The notes under the pieces are model-generated. The model made no database searches and had not been told where the DNA came from. It saw nothing but the letters and a program-made list of their open reading frames with translations. The translations under genes were made by a program, and so were the position numbers. Below are positions 23,601 through 34,300 of a stretch of DNA of 64,000 nucleotides, piece by piece. The first letter of the stretch is position 1. Each line of letters starts with the position of its first letter. This DNA is from Cladopsammia gracilis (lineage: Eukaryota > Cnidaria > Anthozoa > Scleractinia > Dendrophylliidae): positions 217,501-281,500 of the forward strand of contig JAJGOT010000434.1 in assembly GCA_022457155.1 (NCBI GenBank). The letters are read 5' to 3'.

Positions 23601-26600
23601 GTAATTAGGACACAATAAATCGCCAAGACTTCCAGAAGCAGAAAATCACTGAATTCTGAAAGGTGTTTGACTCTTTTAATCAAAGGAAAGACATTTTCAT
23701 TCAAGGAAATATGAGTTTCATTCAAAAGTTTCGACCTTTTATAGAAAATATATTTTTTTATTCAGTGGTCATATAAAAACTGCTTGCTATCAAATTACAT
23801 TTGACATAAAAATTTGCATAAAGCAAAATTGTGTATTTGGGACACTTTCAACACTTTGAAGAAACTGTGAAGCCTGGCAAAAACGTATTGTAGATGGCAA
23901 AATCAAAGCATTTTTTTAAAGAACCAGCTTTAAGTTATGGAAACATTTCGGCATTTCGATTTGGTCTTAAATCACGGAGAGATTTTAGTGAATGCGTCAC
24001 GCAACGTTTATTTACAAAATGTTTGACCAATTCATAGCAATTCTCATCAAAAATTTGAAAACTTTAAAAAAATCCCGGGTCTCCTGAATGTGATTTCCTT
24101 TTTATTTAGGGCCTACAAAAAGCTAATGGCAATCCGGGCAGGAGGGGGCATCTGGGTTAAAAGGGTTGGTCGGCCTGGCCGGGAAATACGGGCAGGGGAG
24201 GGGTAAAAAAATATTGCATCCGGCGTGGGGGGGGGGGGGGGGGGGGTTTTCTGGAATAACCCATTTTACACCGGTTGCATGCGATTTAGTAACACAGGAA
24301 AACTAAGTCTTTATATTGATTATCAATTTTCTTTTTACAGCATCTCCTCGACTGCCTATTTTTTCAAGTATTCTTTTCAAATGTAACAGAAATAATTTAC
24401 GACTTGGAAAGTAATAGACGAGTGTGGATTTGATCGGGATCAATAAATTAAATATTAAAAGCGAGCACAAAAAAATTGGTAACTTCAATCAACGCGTCTT
24501 AGAGTCTCATGCGCATGAGTATAGGCTAAGTATAGCCTCTTGTTTATTTTGATTTGGACCCAGGTAAATGCGATCTCTCGAGAAAGTGAAATTTTTGCCT
24601 GTCATCTCCAGGAAGAAATGAACACTAAGTTTGGTATTTCGTTCGACATTAATTTTAAAATTTATAAGTCTCAAAAAGCGGTCCTGTTAGATATCAAAAG
24701 CCCGTATAATATGTCTCGCAATTTGTCTGGGGCCGCTCAACCAGCCTTTAATGGTGTAGCTTCATGCAACTCCAGTCGCCGAAGCAGTTTCCTCCGCTTC
24801 GAAAGTTCGCATCGAAAATATTTTCACGTTGTGGGACTCGGTACACCTTCTGCTATTTTTACCGAAAGTTTAAGGTCGATGCCGCTTAAAACGAAACCTC
24901 CAGCGAGCCTAGAAGTGTTTGGTGTGTGGGCTGGTCGAACGGTCACGGTTATCGATGGAAAGATTCAAATGTCAACTCACAGTATCTGGAAAACGAATGT
25001 ACTTAAAAAATTGCAGTGAAAATATTTGAAAATAAATCTTAACTAGTTGGCAATCTAATCTACCTATTTCCTTTCCACGGACGGCACGGTGGTCTAGTGG
25101 TTAGCACGTCGGACTTTCAACCTGAAGGTCGGTGGTTCGGTGCCTGGTCTCTGCCGTCGTGTTGTTTCCTTAGACAAGAAACTTTACTCCACACTGTCTC
25201 TCTCCACCCAGGTGTATAAATGGGTACCGGCGACAAAATGCTGGAGGTAACCCTGCGATGGACTAGCATCCCATCCAGGGGGGGAGTAGCAATATTCCTA
25301 ATTGCTTCATGCTACAGAAACCGGGTTAAGCTCCGGCCGTGTGGGCCATCGTGGCTCGTGTGCGACTTTACCTTACCTTACCTTTCCACGGACGACCGAA
25401 TTTCTGAGCCAAACCTTCTGAAGGTTCTCGTTTCTTGACAGGCGGCCTCGAGCCTTCGGCGGCGTTGCTTAGAAAACGTATCAGTAACGATGGAAAATAA
25501 AAGAAAACGGACAAAAACAAGTTGTAATGCCTTGAATATGAACTAAATATTTTAAAGAAATGATCTTGAAGTTAATAGACGATACAGATTCCACGATGTA
25601 AACCGATGTTTTTAGGAATCAAACTTCGCCAACACAAACTGCGAATTTCGTGGCCCCAGAAATTCTAGAACGTCCGCAATGAATCACGGTAAGTGCGGAT
25701 GGGCCTTTAAGGTCAACGTTTTGGAAGGAACAAATATAGGGTTGTTCAGTCGATATTCCCAACATCACGCAATTTTTACCGAAGGAAACGCTTGAGAAAA
25801 TCGCGGTTGAGTTTGCTATTTTTATTTGCTTTGCTGCCGTCATCAAATATCGGAAAAACCGTAGATTTTCCTGTGAACGCGTAGTTCTATAAATTTATTT
25901 GGGAGGCACCTTAAGTCTTTTCTTAATATAATACCCTTCTCCATTTCTATCAAAAATTATTTGCCAGAAATCTGCCCATTAATTATAACTATAATCTTTG
26001 TCAGTGATGCTGACCCATTCATTGGGTAGCATTCTCTGGCTCGAAACAGACTTTATTTCATGTTTTGAAAGAAAAAAAAAAAAAAACTACACGCGTCCGT
26101 GACCTACCGAGATGACGGACTGCCACTATGATCAAAAATACACATTTTCTGTTCTCTTCATGTTTTAAAAATAAAAGTAACTGTACTTGTTACTTACCTT
26201 GCGAAGATTCAAGTCAAAACTCGCACGGGAAGTTCCATTATTTTAACATTACATTTCGAATTCAGCTTACCGCCATTACTCTATTAAAAAATGACCGGGA
26301 CAGAACCCTGAGAGTTGGATCGAGGTCAGGCCTAAAGATTTTGTAACGTCAATGACTCAACACGTGCCTTTTGGCTTTGTTGTCTGTGACCCGGAGGAAA
26401 TAGCCTGCGAGCAGGCTCTACTATTTGGGTTTTGCGCGCGCGTACTAGGCGAGCGGCGAAGCTGCGAATTACGAGCGAGAAAAAGCTCCGCCGACAAGAT
26501 ACTCGCGCGATACCGCAAACAAGTGAGCCTGCTCGCAGTCTACGTAGGAAACGGTGTTGAGTCATTGACGTCACAAATCAAGTCACGTGTGTACCAGATC

Positions 26601-26938
26601 GCAAAACGGTAGAACGTAGGCTCGGATTTGGCAGACGGATTTTACGTGATTTTTGTGGGTTTTCGTCCAGCTATTTCTGGGATGTGTAAGAATATATCAA
26701 TCTAATTTATAGCAATTCTCATTTGTCTAAACCTATTAGATACATTTGCGTTAAAAAAAAAGCGGAAAAAAAAACACAACTTTTCGTCGTAGTGGCACTT
26801 TAACGAACATGAGTTTGCGTATTGACCACTCTTCAGAATTACTGTAACAACACTGATCAACTAACCTCCTTCTGAGTAAATGCTGCCACGTCCAGCGCAA
26901 AAACAAACAAGGAAAACAAAAGCAAATAGCAAAGACAT
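20286..26938 (-). CDS. Pentraxin-like secreted protein, complete gene, three coding exons
   Basis: The gene model joins 26938-26866, 21319-21100 and 20670-20286. All junctions are GT/AG and in phase, giving 225 residues plus stop, the length of short pentraxins such as CRP and SAP. Residues 1-16 are a hydrophobic signal peptide. The pentraxin domain fills about 26-225. The family signature H-x-C-x-[ST]-W-x-[ST] is present as HICTSWSS at 111-118. Cys53 and Cys113 match the conserved intradomain disulfide, and Cys195 and Cys224 are extra. The calcium region reads VGQDQDSVGGGFDSSQS, close to the CRP loop, but two acidic ligands that are Glu in CRP are Asp here. Secreted pentraxins form calcium-dependent oligomers that bind ligands in innate recognition; that role here is inferred from the family. 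The first intron (4.5-5.5 kb class, 5546 bases) carries a TTAA element. The start was chosen because ATG precedes the signal peptide and the AG just upstream suggests a separate 5' UTR exon. Confidence 0.88.
21100..21319 (-). CDS. Pentraxin-like gene, coding exon 2
   Basis: The acceptor is TTTTCCTGTACAG and the donor AG|GTGAGT. The 220 bases encode residues 25-98 (YALHFPNKG through QFRLHINN), the first half of the pentraxin fold including Cys53. Confidence 0.88.
22785..22817 (+). CDS. Candidate first coding exon inside the TTAA element
   Basis: ATG opens an 11-codon stretch (MSGSEQSSLPV) and is followed by GTGAGT, a strong splice donor. ETS-like and NRF1-like sites lie upstream. A possible further exon at about 23107-23197 ends AAG|GTAAAC, but its entry phase does not match this exon directly, so at least one exon or a different acceptor is missing. 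Function unknown. Confidence 0.35.
24230..24247. repeat. G-rich homopolymer tract
   Basis: A run of G at about 24228-24247, within the TTAA element. The length may be unreliable. Confidence 0.8.
24564..25019 (+). CDS. Open frame of about 150 codons inside the TTAA element, unknown
   Basis: The frame runs from near a CAG|GTAAAT junction to TGA and has balanced composition, unlike nearby frames. I do not recognise a domain. It includes a serine/arginine patch (SCNSSRRSSFLRFESSHRKY) and ends KTNVLKKLQ. If joined in phase 0 after the exon at 22785 it would be the 3' part of an element-encoded gene, but CAG|GTAAAT looks as much like a donor as an exon start. It could be chance. Confidence 0.3.
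   Translation, partial: VNAISRESEIFACHLQEEMNTKFGISFDINFKIYKSQKAVLLDIKSPYNMSRNLSGAAQPAFNGVASCNSSRRSSFLRFESSHRKYFHVVGLGTPSAIFTESLRSMPLKTKPPASLEVFGVWAGRTVTVIDGKIQMSTHSIWKTNVLKKLQ
25070..25394 (+). mobile_element. tRNA-derived SINE with 14-bp target duplication
   Basis: CCTTTCCACGGACG occurs at 25070-25083 and 25381-25394. The body opens with a tRNA-like head: A box TGGTCTAGTGG at about 25091, then B box GGTTCGGTGCC at about 25134. It continues with a tRNA-unrelated region and ends in a CTTACCTTA tail repeat. Transcription would be by RNA polymerase III, and mobilisation by a partner LINE; both follow from SINE biology. It is inserted in the TTAA element. Confidence 0.9.
26347..26568. mobile_element. 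Nested MITE with CTGCGAGCAG core, copy 2
   Basis: The inner tips AGCCTGCGAGCAGGCTC and GAGCCTGCTCGCAG resemble the element at 3.2 kb. An outer inverted pair, GTCAATGACTCAACAC (26347-26362) and GTGTTGAGTCATTGAC (26553-26568), encloses it. The whole forms one long hairpin in pentraxin intron 1. Confidence 0.75.
26866..26938 (-). CDS. Pentraxin-like gene, coding exon 1 (signal peptide)
   Basis: ATG at 26938-26936 starts a 24-codon exon (MSLLFAFVFLVCFCAGRGSI, then YSEG) ending with one base before the donor GTTAGT. That base joins AT of exon 2 to make Asp25. TTTTTTCCAG and TTTACAG just upstream suggest the 5' UTR is spliced from further upstream. Confidence 0.82.
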
Positions 26939-27089
26939 GATGATCCCTCCAGACCTGTAAACAAGAAACTGGAAAAAAGAGAGATAAATTGAGTCGATAT
27001 TCGTGAATATTCTATTTTTCTTGAAAAGAAACTGTAGCTAATTAGGTGTTTTAAGATTGTTTTAATACTTATTCCTGTTTACTGCGCTT

Positions 27090-27180
27090 TTCCGCAATTC
27101 AAAGGGGAGAGAACTCAAATAAATGTGGCTACTAAATATATCTGAATTTCGTAACTGTTCATAACACGCGAACCCTGAAG
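27090..27180. repeat. Dispersed repeat, copy 1
   Basis: AATTCAAAGGGGA...AAATAAATGTGGCT...AAATATATCTGAATTT matches 52220-52290 in the same orientation. The family is unknown. Confidence 0.6.
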
Positions 27181-27319
27181 TTCAAAACGCAACCGACAGT
27201 TTCGTTTTTTACTGCCGCAAATAGCAGAGCGGGCCTCACAGGAAACAACGATGCAACTGCGCAAAATGGTCCAAAGGTAATGTTTGTGGCTTGTGATTGG
27301 TGGATTTCGATCCATTTTA

Positions 27320-28400
27320 TCAGTTTCTGTTTTCAGTGGTCCAATCTCTGTCGCATTAATTTTGATTAAAGGCAGCGTAAAACATAAACCTTAGTTGAGC
27401 TTTTTAAAGCAAAAACGTGCGTGTTATTGAACAATGCAGTAAAGAACAACGCGACAATCAGACTGTGGTTCTAACCCACGACCTTTGCTATAACTGGACA
27501 CTACGCTTTATTCGTTTGAGCAAATCATGCCAGTTTGTGAGCAGACCAATTATGAGGATATAACTTACCCAATGATGACAAAATCCCGAAAAAAATTCGA
27601 ATGAAATGGCTATTTCATGTTTCACGGGATATAAAAGAACATTCTCCTCACCTTCGTGAGAATTGTATGTAAGGTGGCGCCTTATTATCATCGAGTGTTA
27701 TTCATTGCATTCCGAATTTGCATTCACGACCACTTTTTCGAAATCCCTGGTGGTCTCTCATGAGAGCTTCAACTATAATTGGATACATTTTAAGATAAAA
27801 TCAATCACCAGTATCGGAGTAACACAGCAGAACCACCCAGAGTGAATATGAATTTTAAATATCAATGGCTACTGCCACTTTGCCACTTTGAGAGAGACTG
27901 TCTTTAAAGATTTGGGCAATTTTGGCTTCTGCATGTTGGTATTTCTCGAAAAACCTGATGTTTGCAAAAAGTTGGATAGTGGACTGTCGGTTAGGAGACA
28001 GGTGAATTATAGCGGAATAATTAGTTGCCGCGTAAATTGTTTTATAAACAGAAGATAATAATAATAATACAGGTGCGCGGAGACATGAAATTTGTGTTTC
28101 ACACTAATTACGAAGTTTTTAGCGATGAAAAAAGCGTGTTTTTCACCTTTTTTCAGCGAAAAACTTATAAAATGCTACCAAAAGCATCAAAAATGTTATT
28201 TTGCAACTCTAACATGTAATATTTGCAATTTCCGCATTTTTCTGATAAATTTGAATTTTTAACAAAATCCAAGATGGCGACCACATTGGATGACGTCACG
28301 GACCCCCAGCAGCGCCCCAACCCATAATATTTACCTTATCTTGTAGAGCACATCGCGGGCTATCTATTAGATGTAAAATATTTCCGAAATATTGCAACGT
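27320..28400. other. Intergenic, nothing recognised
   Basis: There is no supported gene. The stretch lies between the pentraxin start and the tandem array and could include its promoter or leader, but no motif decides this. Confidence 0.4.
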
Positions 28401-28412
28401 CGCAAAAACCCA

Positions 28413-28451
28413 AGGGGGGGGGGGGTTGCAAAACCCTCCCCCCCCCCCCGT
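28413..28451. repeat. G run facing a C run
   Basis: AAGGGGGGGGGGGG, then TTGCAAAACC, then a C run, forming a short palindrome. Confidence 0.75.
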
Positions 28452-29017
28452 ACCACGGTTGGGGTATACGTTTGCGTGTACGTCCGAGGGTTAAGGTAAA
28501 TTGAATGCATTGATATGTTTGAAACTATTTTACGCCTTACTTTTAGCTGCGTGGTAACAAAGAAGAAGACTCAGACGGAGCATACATGATTGCTAACTGA
28601 TGAGGTGTTCATCACGATAACTTCCAATTATTAGACAACATTAAATGATTTACAAAACGTTTACATCCTTCAATCAATGTTCACCAGCAAAATTTATGCT
28701 TTTATAAGGGTTTAAATTGAAATCATCAGAACTTTCAGCAACAAACTGTAGTACAGTAACACATGGTTTCTCTTATGCATTTTTCTTTTTACAGTCCGCT
28801 ATTTTTTCGAGTTTGTTAATCTCAGTCCTTTAACAGGACAGCGAAATGGTTATTAATTGAGACAATTTCTTGTATAATCTGTAAAACGCTCTTAGACTTG
28901 GCAGTCCAGTTGCCCAACGATGAAAGTACTCTTTTGACAAATTAATCAGCTCTTCTTTAACTATTCATAACCGTAAAACACACAATCATTCATTATTTTA
29001 GTTACTGAAAAGCTCAC

Positions 29018-29205
29018 CTCCTACTGCCAACGCTTGGATAAGTGATTAGAGATAGACTGTTGAGCTCGACTGATGCCTCTGTTTCAGAGCAACGTTAAGC
29101 ACACAAGCCAAATTCCAGCAAGTGAAACCTCTCGTAAATGGCCGTAAATGTTCACCTTCGCAATGAGCGGGAACCTTCAATGGATAGTAGGCGGTTCCGC
29201 CCCTG
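29018..29205 (-). promoter_or_regulatory. Candidate promoter / non-coding first exon, array unit 1
   Basis: On the minus strand, a GGCGGAACCGCC palindrome (about 29190-29205) is followed by about 170 bases and then GGAG|GTGAGC at 29018. No long reading frame is present, as expected for a 5' UTR exon. The equivalent segments end at 30046, 32115, 32891, 34452 and 35195. Only sequence repetition supports this. Confidence 0.35.
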
Positions 29206-30635
29206 GCAGTTTTGCTATGTTAGCCTTTTTGAATAATGCTCATAAAATATATTTGAAGGTAAATTGAATGCACAGCAGTCAGAACATGATTCGTAGCATA
29301 AGTGGTTCCTTTGCAGATGGTTCGACTGTCATTCATAGAGTTTGACTAAAAATGCTTATCAAAGAAATCATGATTTTAGTTTATATGCGAGTACAAATTT
29401 GTAACTAATAAATTTTATTTACCGCGGTAAAATGTAAATAATTGTATAAATTTTGAGAGAAATAACAATCGTTAAAACATGACAACCCAATTCTTCGAAT
29501 TTGATCAATTACTATTTTTTAAGTTAGTATTGGAGATAGATATTGTTAAGGAATATTCTTGTAAATTCATATATCTTTAGCTTTTATTTGTCTTTCCTTG
29601 GATCGGCAGAAAGGTGTGTTTTGATAAATTTTTTTGCCCCACTTTTAATAGCACAGTAACAGAGAAGAAGATTGGAACGGACCATGCATGATTGATTGCA
29701 GATGAGAAGATGTTCATAAAGACAACTTCCACGCAATGTTACCATGTATTCACGAGAATGCTTCGGCGGCAAACTGTACTACAATAACACATCGTTTCTC
29801 TTATGCATTTTGATTTTTACAGTCCTCTATTTTTTCGAGATTGTTAATCTCAGTGCCTTAGCAGGACAGTGAAGTGGTTGTAGATTCTGACTATTTTTTT
29901 GTGTGATCCGTAAAACACTCTCAGGCTTGGCAGTCCAGTTTCCCAATTACAAAAATACTCCTTGGACAAATTAATCAGATCTTCTTGAAGTATTCCTGAC
30001 CACTAAACATTCATTCACTCATTATTTACCTACTAAAGAGCTCACCTCTTATTTCCAACGCTTCGATAAGTGATTAGAGACAGACTGTTAGGTTTGACTG
30101 ATACCTCTGTTTCGGAGCAACGTTAAGCACTCAAGATAAATTAGAGCAAGTGAAACCTGTTATGTATGTTCACCTTCGCAATGAGCGGGAAGCTTCAATG
30201 GATAGAGGGCGGTTCCGCCCCTGGTGCCGGTAGTTTTGCTATGTTAGAGTTTTTGAATAATGCTCATGAAAAAATTAACAATTATCTCCTTGTCGATTGT
30301 TACGATAAACATTTTCCGCCTTTTATTTGGTAGCGCAGTAACAGTAGAAGACTCGAAAAGACCTATCTTAATGATTACTTACTGATGAGAAGGTATTCAT
30401 CACGACAACTTACAGTGAATTCTAGCAACTTATTAGACGAAATAAACCGATTTAGGAAACGTTTACTTCCTTCAATCAATGTTTACCAGCAAAAGTTATG
30501 CTTTTATCAGGGTTTGAATTGAAATCATCAGAACTTTCAGCAACAAACTGTAGTACAGTAACACATGGTTTCTCTTTTGCATTTTGCTTTTTACAGTCCG
30601 CTATGTTTTCGAGTTTGTTAATCTCAGTCCTTTAA

Positions 30636-31365
30636 GGCCCGGTTCAAACGTCGAACTTTACATGTGCCGAACCTAATAATTAGGTTCGGCACATGTAAAG
30701 TTCGACGTATGAATCAATTAGGAACGGCACTTTTGTATTTGGGTCGACTCTGCCGTTCTATTCGACTGAGCTTGTCGAATAGAACGGCAAAAGATCGACT
30801 TCGATTCATACGTCGAACTTCACATGTAGCTACATGTGCCGAACCTAATGCATAATTTATGTTAACGTATTTTTCAATATAACCGCGCTTCTGATTGGCA
30901 ATTTAGTTGGTTTTCGCGCCTTTGCAGCAGAACTCACAGAAGCGTAACGACGGTTACCAGCATTCACGTTGTGGATTTTTAGACTGAAACTTGACAGCTT
31001 AAATCGGTCTTCTAAAAAGTTGCTTTTCTTTATATCCATAAAGAAATCGTAATGTATTTTAAAATTTATGGCGTTACTTTATTTTGTCCAAATATCACGA
31101 CACGATCTCCTCAGCTGTCTCCTTGCCATAACAGAACACAAAGCACACTAAAATCAAAACAAGAATTTCCAGGCTTGGTGAATTTTACTTTTTTCGGTTT
31201 ATTTCCCTATTTTAAGCGGTTAAAATGATATTTCTTTTCGCCACGAATTAGGTTCGGCACATGTAAAGTTCGACCGTCTGAATCAACAGTCGAACTTAAT
31301 AGTTTGGGTCGACCTAAATAGGTATTAGGTTCGGCACATGTAAAGTTCGACGTTTGAACCGGGCC
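30636..31365. mobile_element. 730-bp Harbinger-like MITE with empty site visible
   Basis: Tips GGCCCGGTTCAAACGTCGAA and its inverse are flanked by TAA at 30633-30635 and 31366-31368. Other array units have the uninterrupted site CCTTTAACAGGACAGTG, showing the insertion and its TAA duplication directly. The inside contains four further copies of the palindromic tip TTAGGTTCGGCACATGTAAA in both orientations. Confidence 0.92.
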
Positions 31366-34300
31366 TAACAGGACAGTGAAATGGTTATTAATTCGAATAA
31401 TTTCTTGTCTAATCTGTAAAACACTCTTAGACCTGGCAGTCCATGGCCAGTTGCCCAACGATGAATATACTCTTCTTTTACTATTCATGACCATAAAATA
31501 TACAATCATTCGTTATTTTAAGATTGTTAAATTATTGTTAAGGAATAAAATCTAAATTCATTATTTCTAGCTGTTTTCTGTCTTTTCATGGATCGACAGA
31601 AAGACATGTTTTGATAAAAAAATTTTGCCTCACTTTTAGTAGCGCAGTTACACAGAAGAAGATTCCAGCGGACCATGATAATTGCTTACTGATGAGAAAA
31701 TGTCCATTAAAACACCTTCCAGTGAATGTTACCAACAAACTAGACGGAATTAACTGAATTACAAAACGTTTACATCCTTCAAACAAAGTTCACCAGCATG
31801 ATTTATCGGTTTGGAATTTAAATCATGAGAACGCTTCGGCGACAAAGTGTAACACAATAACACAGTTTCTCACATGCATTTTGCTTTTTACAGTCTCTAT
31901 TTCTTCGAGTTTGCTAATCTCAGTGCCTTAACAGGACAGTGAAATGGTTATAGATTCTAATTTTTTTTGTCTGATCCGAAAAACACTCTTAGACTTGGCA
32001 GTCCAGTTGCCCAACTACAAAAATACTAATTTGACAAATTAATGAGACCTTCTTGAACTATTCCTGACCATAAGACATACAATCATTAATTATTTCAGCT
32101 ACGGAAAAGCTCACCTTCTACTTCCAACGCTTCGATTAGTGATTAGAGACAGACTGTTAGGTTTGACTGATGCTTCTGTTTCAGAGCAACGTTAAGCACA
32201 CACACCAAATTACAGGAAGTGAAACCTCTCGTATATGTTCACCTTCGTAATGAGCGGGAAGATTCAATGGATAGTGGGCGGTTCCGCCCCTGGTAGTTTT
32301 GCTATGCTAGAGCTTTTGAATAATGCTCATGTCAAAATTAACAAATGTCTCCGTGTCGATTGTTTTGATAAACATTTTTCGCCTTATATTTAGTAGCGCA
32401 TTACGATAGAAGACTCGTGAAGACCTATCATAATGATTACTTACTGGTGAGAAGGTATTCATCGCGATAACTTCCAGTGAATTCTAGCAACTAAGCGGAT
32501 GAAATTAACTGATTGAGAAAGCGTTTGCTTCGTTCAATCAATGTTTACCAGTAGAAGTTTTGCTTTTATCAAGGCTTGAAATTAAAATCATCAGAACTTA
32601 CGGCAACAAATTAAACTGTAGTACGGTAGCGCATGGTTTCTCTTATGCACCTTGCTTTTTTCAGTCCGCTATTTTCTCGAGTTTGTTAATCTTAGTCCTT
32701 TATTAAACAGGACAGTGAAGTGGTTATGAATTCGGACAATTTCTCGTCTAATCTTTAAACACTCTGAGATTTGGCAGTCCGGTTGCCCAACGATGAAAAC
32801 ACTATTTTGACAAATTAATCAGATCTTCTTTAACTATTAATGACCATAAAACATACAATTATTCATTCTTTTAGCTACTGAAAAGCTCACCTCCTATTTC
32901 CAACGTTTGGATAAGTGAATAGAGATAGACTGTTAGGCTCGATTGATACCTCTATTTCAGAGCAACGTTAAGCACACAAGCCAAATTACAGCAGGTGAAA
33001 GCTCTCGTATATGTTCACCTTCGCAATGAGCGGGAACCTTCTATGGATAGCGGGCGGTTTTTGCTGTTAGAGTTTTTGAATAATATTTATGAAAAAATTA
33101 CCAATTGTCTCTCTCATTTTTCGCCTTTTATTTGGTAGCGCAGTAACAGTAGAAGGCACGAAAAAACCTTTCATAATGATTACTTACTGATGAGAAGGTA
33201 TTCATCGCGACAACTTTCAGTGAATTCTAGCAACTAACCAGACAAAATTAACTGATTTAGAAAACGTGTACATCCTTCAAACAATGTTCCCCAGCAAAAT
33301 GTATGCTTTTATCAGGGTTTGAATTGAAATCATCAGAACTTTCAGCAACAAACTGTAGTACAGTAGCACATGGTTTCTCTTATGCGTTTTGCTTTTTACA
33401 GTCCGCTATGTTTTCGAGTTTGTTAATCTCAGTCCTTTAACAGGACAGTTAAAAGGTTTTTTACTTCGGACAATTTTTTGTCTAATGTTTAAAAGACTCT
33501 TAGACTTGGCAGTCCAGTTGCTCAACGATGAAAATTCTATTTTGACAAATTAATGAGATTTTGATGAATTTTTTTTGCGTCACTTATTTTAGTAGCGCAG
33601 TTACACAGAAGAAGAATAGGAGGGACCATGTATGATGATTGCTTACGGATGAGAAGATGTTCATCAAGACAACTTCCACTGAATCTTAACAGCTAACCAG
33701 GCGAAATTAACTTATTTACAAAACGTTTACCTCCTTCAAACAAAGTTCACCAGCAAAATTTATGCTAGTATCGGTTTTGAATTGAAATCATGAGAACGCT
33801 TCGGTGGCAAACTGTACTACAATAACACATGATTTCTCTTATGCATTTTGGTTTTTACAGTTAAGGAATAAAATGTAAATTGGTTTATTTTTAGCATGTA
33901 TTTGTCTTCCTTGGATCGACAGAAAGGTGTGTTTTGATAAAAAAAAAATTTTGTCCCACTTTTAATAGCACAGTAACAGAGAAGAAGATTGGAACGGATC
34001 ATGCATGATTGATTGCAGATGAGAAGATGTTCATAAAGACAACTTGCACTGAATGTTAACAACTAACCAGACGGAATTAACTGATTTACAAAACGTTTAC
34101 ATCCTTCAATCAATGCTCACCAGCAAAATGTATTCTTTTATCGATTTTGAATTGAAATCACGAGAACGCTTCGGCGGCAAACTGTACTACAATAACACAT
34201 CGTTTCTGTTATGCATTTTGCTTTTTTCAGTCCGCTATTTTCTCGAGTTTGTTAATCTAAGTCCTTTAACAGGACAGTGAAGTGGTTATGAATTTGGACA

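Larger units (their letters stand above)
22051..25706 (+). mobile_element. 3.66-kb TTAA-flanked DNA element in pentraxin intron 1
   Basis: TTAA lies at 22047-22050 and 25707-25710. The tips AGGCCCATCGGCACTTACC and (inverted) AGGCCCATCCGCACTTACC are followed by CGTGAT on both sides. TTAA targets occur in piggyBac and Kolobok; the AGG tip fits Kolobok better, but this is inference. The left part has three ACTTCCGG/ACTTCCTG sites (about 22205-22255) and a GCATGCGCATG site (about 22534), then an ATG exon with a GT donor, so the element appears to carry a promoter. No transposase domain was recognised. A SINE sits in its right part. Confidence 0.7.

Noticed and set aside
24564..25019. Transposase call for the TTAA element frame
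   Set aside because: No DDE or THAP pattern could be seen. It is kept only as an unknown frame.
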